Below, one piece after another: positions 6,281 through 11,202 of a stretch of DNA of 11,202 nt. How positions within the stretch are numbered: the stretch's first letter is position 1; each line of letters starts with the position of its first letter. The translations under genes and the position numbers were made by a program. This stretch comes from Dialister sp. (GTDB lineage Bacteria > Bacillota > Negativicutes > Veillonellales > Dialisteraceae): positions 1 to 11,202 of the forward strand of contig JAIJLI010000038.1 of assembly GCA_022722495.1 (NCBI GenBank), written 5' to 3'. The notes under the pieces are model-generated. The model ran no database searches and was not told where the DNA came from. It worked only from the letters and a program-made list of their open reading frames with translations.

Positions 6281-6659
6281 GGGTATACCTCGCTTAGGAA
6301 AATGGGGGCAGCGCCCGCCTATGGGGCGTCTGCCCTTTGATTGTGGATGAAAGTCGCTCTTGAATGAGAAATTAGAAATTAGGAATGCGAAATGGTGGTA
6401 CGGCGCATAATCATATGGAAACGCCGCGAAATTTTGATAGCGCTTCGCGCCGTCGTCATACCGAGCGCAGCCGAGGTCTTTCTTGCACTGCGTCAGTATC
6501 ACATAGGCACTGCAGGGAAACGACGCCTTGGTGCTACGTATTTCTACTTTCACACATCCTTCGTTTATCGATCTGCAAGGAAGATTTCTCGCTTACGCTC
6601 GAAATGACGATACGCAAGTCTGATGTCTCCCAGTCTCTTAGTCTCTTAGACACCGCTCC
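6281..6659. repeat. bioW-bioF spacer with a MITE-like inverted-repeat element
   Basis: The gap holds no gene. A heptamer array runs from 6365 to 6392 (TGAGAAA, TTAGAAA, TTAGGAA, TGCGAAA). An element with inverted ends follows: left arm 6455-6487 starts GTCATACCGAGCGCAGC, and right arm 6574-6608 is its imperfect inverse, containing TTTCTCGCTTACGCTCG and ending AAATGAC. The arms resemble the GTCATTTCGAGCG-type intergenic repeat seen in many bacterial genomes; this resemblance is from memory. Three 8-bp units (GTCTCCCA, GTCTCTTA, GTCTCTTA) lie at 6625-6648, the only 8-bp array noted. Confidence 0.7.
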
Positions 6660-7418
6660 CTACTCTCCCATCCTCACAAGCACCACCTGATTCTGCATAT
6701 AGTCGTCATACCGTGCCACATCGGTGCCGTGCTCGACGAAAAAGACGCGGCCACCTACCGGATCGCCCATGTCCTTCATGACAGTGATGCGTCCATAACC
6801 GAATTTTTTGGAGCCCACATAGCCTGTCACATAGTTCGGATCATCAGACCAGCAGAGCTCGGCGACCGTGCCGGGGCCATAGGCCACCTTCGAGGCGAGG
6901 ACGAGGGCTTCGCGCGGATGATCTCCGCCGAGCCCTTTTTCTGCCATGCGCGCTTCATAGAGCGCCGTATCCTCGCAGTCCATGTTGCTGCAGCGCACAC
7001 CTCGCTCGGCGCGGTCATCGAGACGCTCGCCCGTCACCGCATCCATCACGATCGCTCCGCGCATGCTGTCGGTCAAAGACTCCAGCTCACGGAAGGCACT
7101 CTCTACCGCGGCCTTGCTGACGCCGATACAGAGAAGCTCCTTCTTCGCAGCCTTGCGCCCCTCGCTCTTCGTTCTGGTATCCATCTGGTACACCGGGATC
7201 AGGGGGCAGGTCATGATATCCTTCTCTTTGATCTCCTCCACCTTCACCTGAATGAAATCGGCTCGCCCGCGCTCATGCGTCCTCGCGCGGCGCAGCATGG
7301 CGATCACCTGCTCCTCGAGTCCATCCTCGGGTACGATCCTTTCGGCTCCGGAAATATGACGCCCCCCCACGCCATGTGAGCCGCCCAGGCTCGAACGCAT
7401 CTTTACACTGTACAACAA
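6660..7418 (-). CDS. bioW: 6-carboxyhexanoate-CoA ligase (BioW, pimeloyl-CoA synthetase)
   Basis: BioW activates pimelate with ATP and CoA to pimeloyl-CoA, the substrate of BioF, in the cytosol. The 252-residue product follows the compact BioW family end to end. It begins LYSVKMRSS, has GGRHISGAERIVP (18-30), RGVRCSNMD (139-147), ALVLASKVA (171-179), and AELCWSDDPNYVTGYV (186-201), and closes with RVFFVEHGTDVARY (224-237). The start is a TTG at 7418, because AAAGGAG lies eight bases upstream and the product then begins like known BioW proteins. The in-frame GTG at 7427 overlaps that ribosome binding site and cannot be used with it. Two BirA-like operators and a terminator lie upstream. Using BioW means the cell relies on free pimelate rather than the BioC/BioH route. 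Confidence 0.95.
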   Translation of the reverse strand: MLYSVKMRSSLGGSHGVGGRHISGAERIVPEDGLEEQVIAMLRRARTHERGRADFIQVKVEEIKEKDIMTCPLIPVYQMDTRTKSEGRKAAKKELLCIGVSKAAVESAFRELESLTDSMRGAIVMDAVTGERLDDRAERGVRCSNMDCEDTALYEARMAEKGLGGDHPREALVLASKVAYGPGTVAELCWSDDPNYVTGYVGSKKFGYGRITVMKDMGDPVGGRVFFVEHGTDVARYDDYMQNQVVLVRMGE

Positions 7419-7419
7419 T

Positions 7420-7433
7420 GGTGTCACTCCTTT
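7420..7433 (-). promoter_or_regulatory. Ribosome binding site deciding the bioW start
   Basis: AAAGGAG (plus 7427-7433) lies eight bases before the TTG at 7418 and shares its last base with the GTG codon at 7427. That supports TTG as the start codon. Confidence 0.75.
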
Positions 7434-7462
7434 GTGAAAGAATTCGACTGACTCTCACTCAT

Positions 7463-7495
7463 TTGTAAACGATTCACTTTTCCATAAGTTGACTA
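7463..7495. promoter_or_regulatory. Candidate BirA operator 1 (proximal to bioW)
   Basis: TTGTAAAC (7463-7470) and GTTGACTA (7488-7495) are inverted half-sites 17 bases apart. Written with 9-bp halves this is TTGTAAACG-N15-AGTTGACTA. The published biotin-repressor consensus is TTGTAAACC, 14-15 bases, then GGTTTACAA. The match is 14 of 18 with the right spacing. It lies about 45-77 bp before the bioW start, where repression by biotin-bound BirA would be expected. Confidence 0.7.
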
Positions 7496-7504
7496 TCGAG
7501 CCAG

Positions 7505-7531
7505 AAAAAAAGCCGAGGCCTTCGCTTCGGC
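7505..7531 (-). terminator. Rho-independent terminator between ABC gene and bioW
   Basis: On the minus strand GCCGAAGC (plus 7531-7524), loop GAAG, and GCCTCGGC form an 8-bp stem with one mismatch. Seven T follow (plus A run 7505-7511). It ends the ABC transporter transcript or attenuates transcription entering bioW. It lies between the two BirA-like sites. Confidence 0.8.
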
Positions 7532-7542
7532 ACATATATCAT

Positions 7543-7572
7543 AGTGTAAAGAGGTTGACCGGCGTTTGTCAA
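7543..7572 (-). promoter_or_regulatory. Candidate promoter overlapping BirA-like site 2
   Basis: On the minus strand a perfect TTGACA (plus 7567-7572) is followed after 18 bases by TACACT (plus 7543-7548). The -35 box is part of the distal half of BirA-like site 2, so occupancy would block it. A start about seven bases on would fall just before the terminator hairpin, so read-through would be needed to reach bioW. Confidence 0.4.
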
Positions 7573-7598
7573 GATTAATAATACCGCGCAGTTTACAA
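7566..7598. promoter_or_regulatory. Candidate BirA operator 2 (distal)
   Basis: TTGTCAAG (7566-7573) and GTTTACAA (7591-7598) are inverted half-sites with a 17-base gap, the same as in site 1. It matches 14 of 18 positions of the BirA consensus. The two sites are 103 bp apart centre to centre, close to ten helical turns. It lies just after the ABC transporter gene stop. Confidence 0.6.
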
Positions 7599-7625
7599 TA
7601 GCTCCCCTGCCCGCCGTCCCGACGC

Positions 7626-9323
7626 TCAGTGCTTTTCTGTCTTGAGCGGCCACACCCTCCCATGCCACTTGTCCAGCGTGGAGCGATGACCCACGCTGAC
7701 AACGGTGATGCCGGGGAGGTGGGCGAGATGCCCGTAGAGGCGGCTCTCGGTCTCCTCGTCCATCGCGGATGTCGCTTCATCGAGGAAGACCCAGCGGGGA
7801 CGCTTCGCAAAAACGCGCGCAAAAGCGAGCTTCTGCTGCTCACCCAGAGAGAGGATATGGCTCCAGTCGCCTTCGCTGTCCAGCAGCGGGATCAGGTGGG
7901 AAAGTCCGGAGAAGGCAAAGAGCGCTTCCCACTCCTTCCGCGAAAGCCCGATATCCGGATACGAAGCGGCTTCGGCGAGCGTTCCCATCGGCATGTAGGG
8001 CTTCTGCGGGATGAACATGGTCTCCTTTTTGTCAGGCAGGATCATCTCACCCTTCGCATAGGGCCAGAAACCGGCGAGCACACGAAGGAGCGTCGATTTC
8101 CCAGAGCCGGATGGCCCCTTGATGATGACCTTCTCCCCCGCGTGAATGACCGCATCCAGATGACGGCAGAGCACCCTTCCTCCGGGGACAGCGATCTCCA
8201 CATTCGAGAGACGGAGCTCCTTCCCCTCTCGCCGCTTTGCCTCTCCCGCGCGCTCCGTCTCTTTTCGGATGGCCGCCATGTGTGCATCGAAGCTAATGAG
8301 CCTGTCCACGCAGGACTGCCACTCCGCCAGCGAGCTGTACACGTCGACGAAGTAGGACATCGACTCCTGCACCTTGCCGAAGCAGTTCGCCACCTGCATA
8401 AGGCCGCCTAATGAAATATGCTTCGAAAGATAGCGGGGCGCCGCGACGACGAAGGGGAAAATGATCGCGATCTGCCCATAGGAATTGGTGAGCCAGGAAA
8501 GCTGCTTCTGCTTCTTGATGATGTAGATCGTATTTTCGATCAGCTTTCCGAAACGAGTGGAAAGGATCCCCCGCTCGCGCGCCGCACCGTCATAGAAGGC
8601 GACGCTTTCCGCCGTCTCTCGAAGGCGCACCATGGCATAGCGGAAGTCTGCTTCCAGCTTCTGCTGCACGAAATTCAGCCCCACGAGCCGATGCCCGACC
8701 CGGTGCGTGATCCATGTGCCGATGAGGGAGTAGATGAGTGCTGCCCACACGAGATAGCCGTAGACATGGTACGTCTCGCCGCCCACGGTGAAGGGCAGCG
8801 GCTCTGACAGCTGCCACAGGACGAAAATGAAACAGACGATGGTGGTGATGGCCTTCAGGAGCCCCGCCATGAAGGAAAGCGTACGCGCCGTGAAAAGATT
8901 GATATCCTCGGAGATACGCTGATCCGGATTGTCCGCTTCCTTGGAGAACATGTCCATGCGGTAGTACATCTCCCGCTCCGTCCATCGGGCAAGGTATTCC
9001 TCCGTCAGCCAGCGCCGCCACCGGAGCGCGAGCTGCTGCTGCAGGTAGTACGCATAGACCGCAAAGGCGATGTGTGCAAAGGCGAGCCCGGTGAAGCGGA
9101 TGAGCCCGTGATAGACCGCATCCGCATCGTAATTCTGCAGCGCGCTGTAAAACTCATTGAACCAGTCGTTCAGGAGCAGGGTCATGTAGACCGCTGCGAT
9201 CGTAAGGGTCACGATGCCCAAAAGATAGGCATAGGCACTCTTCTTTTCTTCGGATCTCCAGTAGCGGCTCGTCAGCGAGAAGAGCTGCCGGAGAAAGGAA
9301 ATCGACCATTCACTAGATCTCAT
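7626..9323 (-). CDS. SbmA/BacA/YddA-type ABC transporter, fused permease and ATPase
   Basis: This is a 565-residue half-transporter. The N-terminal membrane domain (about 30-340, around six helices) has the [11 protein letters not shown] motif (131-141) characteristic of the ABC_membrane_2/SbmA-BacA and ABCD group. The ATPase domain has Walker A GPSGSGKS (403-410), Q-loop Gln440, signature LSLGEQQKL (491-499), Walker B WVFLDE (511-516) and switch His546. All catalytic residues are present. The signature has Lys where Arg is usual. Relatives import peptides or hydrophilic compounds including cobalamin (Mycobacterium Rv1819c) or are of unknown function (YddA); it probably works as a homodimer. 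ATG 9323 has AAGGAG six bases upstream. It precedes bioW on the same strand, but a terminator intervenes, so a role in biotin metabolism is only a possibility. Confidence 0.9.
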   Translation of the reverse strand: MRSSEWSISFLRQLFSLTSRYWRSEEKKSAYAYLLGIVTLTIAAVYMTLLLNDWFNEFYSALQNYDADAVYHGLIRFTGLAFAHIAFAVYAYYLQQQLALRWRRWLTEEYLARWTEREMYYRMDMFSKEADNPDQRISEDINLFTARTLSFMAGLLKAITTIVCFIFVLWQLSEPLPFTVGGETYHVYGYLVWAALIYSLIGTWITHRVGHRLVGLNFVQQKLEADFRYAMVRLRETAESVAFYDGAARERGILSTRFGKLIENTIYIIKKQKQLSWLTNSYGQIAIIFPFVVAAPRYLSKHISLGGLMQVANCFGKVQESMSYFVDVYSSLAEWQSCVDRLISFDAHMAAIRKETERAGEAKRREGKELRLSNVEIAVPGGRVLCRHLDAVIHAGEKVIIKGPSGSGKSTLLRVLAGFWPYAKGEMILPDKKETMFIPQKPYMPMGTLAEAASYPDIGLSRKEWEALFAFSGLSHLIPLLDSEGDWSHILSLGEQQKLAFARVFAKRPRWVFLDEATSAMDEETESRLYGHLAHLPGITVVSVGHRSTLDKWHGRVWPLKTEKH

Positions 9324-9347
9324 AGAAGACTCCTTGGGAAAAATATA

Positions 9348-9424
9348 GGGTGCAGGGTTCGGGGTGCAGGGTTAACGGGTTGAACGCAGGGATTCGGGAT
9401 GAGTGGCTAGGGATTAGGAATCTC
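9348..9424. repeat. Longest heptanucleotide array (11 units)
   Basis: Units from 9348 read GGGTGCA, GGGTTCG, GGGTGCA, GGGTTAA, CGGGTTG, AACGCAG, GGATTCG, GGATGAG, TGGCTAG, GGATTAG, GAATCTC. The unit changes gradually from GGGTTCG-like to GGATTAG-like without losing the 7-bp register. The array lies upstream of the ABC transporter gene. Confidence 0.7.
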
Positions 9425-9440
9425 GAGTGATTAGTATACG

Positions 9441-9690
9441 ACTTTCGGGCATCGCCCTTTATAAAAAATCGACGCGAAGCGTCGCACCTCTTAGCCTTCC
9501 CCATCGGGGAAGGGGGACCGCGGAGCGGTGGATAGGGTGCTTTCGTAAATCGTCGACTTGAGACGCTCCTTCCCACTCTCTTTCATGCCGCCTGTGCCCT
9601 ATCCGCCCCTTCGGGGCACCTTCCCCTCGAGGGGAAGGCTGACGATACGAGGGGAACCTGCACTTAAGAGACATTCGGACATCGCCCGAT
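9441..9690. repeat. Composite palindromic repeat (copy C) with inverted-arm element
   Basis: It opens with a TTTCGGGCATCGCC module and a GACGCGAAGCGTC hairpin (9470-9482). The 148-bp element at 9493-9640 follows, starting AGCCTTCCCC and ending GGGGAAGGCT, with the CCCTATCC/GGATAGGG blocks inside the arms. Its central spacer is nearly identical to that at about 4888-4940. The TGACGATACGAG string and a second, degraded CATCGCCC module follow. No gene is seen here. Confidence 0.8.
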
Positions 9691-9755
9691 GGATACTCCG
9701 CAGCGTTTCTGCTCTATGCGCCATGCCACCATGCCTCATATTCCCTTGCTCTCCG

Positions 9756-9764
9756 TGATATAAT
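9756..9764 (+). promoter_or_regulatory. Extended -10 promoter of the YitT-family gene
   Basis: TGATATAAT holds a consensus TATAAT (9759-9764) with the TGN extension. No good -35 is found, which is normal for extended -10 promoters. The leader then contains a small hairpin, AGCACC (9784-9789) and GGTGCT (9793-9798), just upstream of the ribosome binding site. Confidence 0.65.
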
Positions 9765-9825
9765 ATGATGTAAATATTCTCACAGCACCCTTGGTGCTTC
9801 CATGTTTCAAAGAAAGGACCCACTC

Positions 9826-10878
9826 ATGAACACCCCGTTGGGGGCTGACTACAGAAGCCCCACTTTCTGGCAGCGGCTGTTTTTCATCCTGGCCATCACC
9901 GTGATCGGGACATTTCTCTACTCCGTCGGCATCAATGCCTTCTATGTCCCCCATCACTTTCTCGCAGGCGGGCTCACCGGCATCGCGATGATCCTGAACT
10001 ACCTGACGGGCTTTCCCATCGGTATCGCAAACCTCATCCTGAATATCCCGATCCTTCTTCTTGCCCTGAAGTTCATGGGAAAATTCTATACCCTGATCAC
10101 CATCATAGGCACCGTGCTCTGCTCCGTCTTCATCGACCTCACCGCACCGCTTGCTGCCATGTCCTCCGTGAAAGAGCCGCTCGTCTCTGCCATCGCAGGC
10201 GGCGTCATCCTTGGCCTTGGCATGGGGCTCCTCTACCGCTACAACAGCAACACCGGCGGCCTCGATGTCATCGGCGCGATCCTGAAGAAATACTACAATC
10301 TGGAGATCGGCTACGTCGTCTTTGCGCTGAACTTCCTGATCGTCATGGCCAGTGCCTGGATCTTTGCCTTGGAGCTCGCCATCTGCACCCTGATCGCGAT
10401 GTACATCAATGCGAATCTGTCAAGTCGTCTCGTCATCGGCTTCGCCCAGCGGAAAGCCGCCTTCATCGTTTCTGACAAGCCTCTTGAGATCGCAGACGCC
10501 ATCCTCCGCAACATTCACCACGGTGCGACCCTCCTCTACGGGCAGGGCGCCTTCTCCGGCATGGATAAGCGCATCATCTTTGCCATCGTCGATCTGACAC
10601 AGATCACGAAGCTCCGTCACTACATCGAAAAAATCGACCCACATGCCTTTCTCTTCATCATGAATACCACCGACGTCATCGGCCGCGGCTTCACAAGCCC
10701 GCTCTCCACCGTAAAGACCATGCCGAAGTCCATGCGCTACACCAGCAGCCCCAAGGGCGAAATGGTCCCCACGCGCATGTGGCAGTATGAAATGGACGAA
10801 GAAGCCCACCCGAATCAGGGCGAAGCCGAACGTGAAGCTGAGAAGATCGCAAGAAAACGTATGAGCTATCGGAAATAA
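9826..10878 (+). CDS. YitT family membrane protein (DUF161 plus DUF2179)
   Basis: The 350-residue product has an N-terminal membrane domain of five to six helices (about 20-210). It includes LAGGLTGIA and a glycine-rich stretch ending NTGGLDVIGAIL, both typical of the YitT/DUF161 family. The C-terminal cytosolic DUF2179-type domain (about 215-300) contains HHGATLLYGQGAFSG, an IDPHAF stretch and a closing DVIGRGF. The molecular function of this family is unknown; a transport role is often assumed. The tail after residue 300 is charged and rich in Glu and Arg. ATG 9826 was chosen because AGAAAGGA lies seven bases upstream; ATG 9802 lacks a site and precedes it by eight codons. It is monocistronic, with an extended -10 promoter and a strong terminator. 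Confidence 0.9.
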   Translation: MNTPLGADYRSPTFWQRLFFILAITVIGTFLYSVGINAFYVPHHFLAGGLTGIAMILNYLTGFPIGIANLILNIPILLLALKFMGKFYTLITIIGTVLCSVFIDLTAPLAAMSSVKEPLVSAIAGGVILGLGMGLLYRYNSNTGGLDVIGAILKKYYNLEIGYVVFALNFLIVMASAWIFALELAICTLIAMYINANLSSRLVIGFAQRKAAFIVSDKPLEIADAILRNIHHGATLLYGQGAFSGMDKRIIFAIVDLTQITKLRHYIEKIDPHAFLFIMNTTDVIGRGFTSPLSTVKTMPKSMRYTSSPKGEMVPTRMWQYEMDEEAHPNQGEAEREAEKIARKRMSYRK

Positions 10879-10928
10879 AAAAAGGGGCTGTGAAGAAATG
10901 AATCCTCATTTCTTCACAGCCCCTTTTT
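10877..10928. terminator. Very strong terminator overlapping the YitT stop codon
   Basis: Arms 10879-10901 and 10906-10928 are perfectly complementary over 23 bp, with a loop ATCC. They have an A run on the left and TTTTT on the right, so it can act on both strands. The left arm starts within or next to the TAA stop (10876-10878). Confidence 0.9.
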
Positions 10929-10943
10929 ACTTTGCTTTCATTT

Positions 10944-11202
10944 GGTTCCGGGTTCAAGGTTCAGGGCTCTCGTGGCGGCTTCGCCGCCTTTTTTTATTGG
11001 GCGATGCCCGAAAGTGGTATTCAAGTCACGGGTTACCAGTCATAACAACGATACGAGTAGGCCCTTGGAGATGGAAGTCCCGCAGGGGGACTTCCGAGTT
11101 TGTCCTAATCCAAAGAGGCGCCTAGCCTGCCCATTAAGGCGCCTTCCTGTGAGGCCAAACGGCCCGCGCCGAAGGCGCAGGATAGAGTGCCTCGAAGAGG
11201 CA
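10944..11202. repeat. Repeat-rich 3' spacer (copy D, inverted modules)
   Basis: No gene is seen to the window end. A heptamer array (GGTTCCG, GGTTCAA, GGTTCAG, GGCTCTC) runs from 10944 to 10971. A hairpin GGCGGC-TTC-GCCGCC with seven T (10974-10995) follows and looks like a second terminator. GGGCGATGCCCGAAAG (about 10999-11014) is the inverse of the TTCGGGCATCGCCC module of copies A to C. An ACGATACGAG string follows at about 11048. A hairpin GGAAGTCCC/GGGACTTCC lies near 11073-11095. A diverged CCTTCC...GGATAGAGTGC arm closes the window. Confidence 0.65.

Noticed and set aside
6281..6553. N-terminal extension of the bioF frame by 91 codons
   Set aside because: The upstream part is encoded by spacer repeats, resembles no BioF N terminus, and the ATG at 6280 has a good ribosome binding site and gives the standard 385 residues.
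10974..10995. Second dedicated terminator for the YitT-family gene
   Set aside because: It has a stem and T run, but the hairpin belongs to a repeat module also found in copies A to C, and the 23-bp stem just upstream already ends the gene.

Overview
The window looks like chromosomal DNA of a moderately GC-rich Firmicute, most likely of the class Negativicutes (Selenomonas/Megasphaera/Dialister-type gut or rumen anaerobes). The assignment is inferred from three things: a FliB-type protein away from flagellar genes, a BioW-type biotin pathway with BirA-like operators, and repeat-rich intergenic spacers. No marker gene in the window fixes the taxon.

Layout. A plus-strand pair comes first: a FliB-like Cys-rich protein (467-1399) and a nucleoside phosphorylase-like protein (1444-2181). 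A bidirectional terminator (2246-2275) separates it from five minus-strand genes. In transcription order these are an SbmA/YddA-type ABC transporter (9323-7626), bioW (7418-6660), bioF (6280-5123), a small six-helix membrane protein resembling an ECF S component (4615-4115), and an aromatic-type amino acid permease (3533-2289). A plus-strand YitT-family membrane protein (9826-10878) follows, ending in a strong terminator.

How the genes work together. BioW activates pimelate to pimeloyl-CoA and BioF condenses that with L-alanine to give KAPA (8-amino-7-oxononanoate), so the middle of the window holds the entry steps of biotin synthesis. Two inverted repeats with the spacing of BirA operators flank a terminator upstream of bioW. 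bioA, bioD and bioB are not here. The small membrane protein downstream of bioF has S-component size and an AxxxA motif in its first helix, so it is a candidate importer for pimelate, biotin or a related precursor; this is inference.

The non-coding part is unusual. Almost every spacer carries a degenerate tandem array with a strict 7-bp period, and one array runs into the fliB-like reading frame and encodes its last ten residues. The spacers also hold three kinds of palindromic, MITE-like repeat. One is a 161-bp long hairpin, with a 47-bp miniature of it elsewhere in the window. Another is a ~148-bp element with long inverted arms, in two full copies. The third is a single ~154-bp element whose ends resemble a GTCAT-CGAGCG-type repeat. 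These repeats separate bioW, bioF and the S-component-like gene, which suggests that an ancestral bio operon has been split up.
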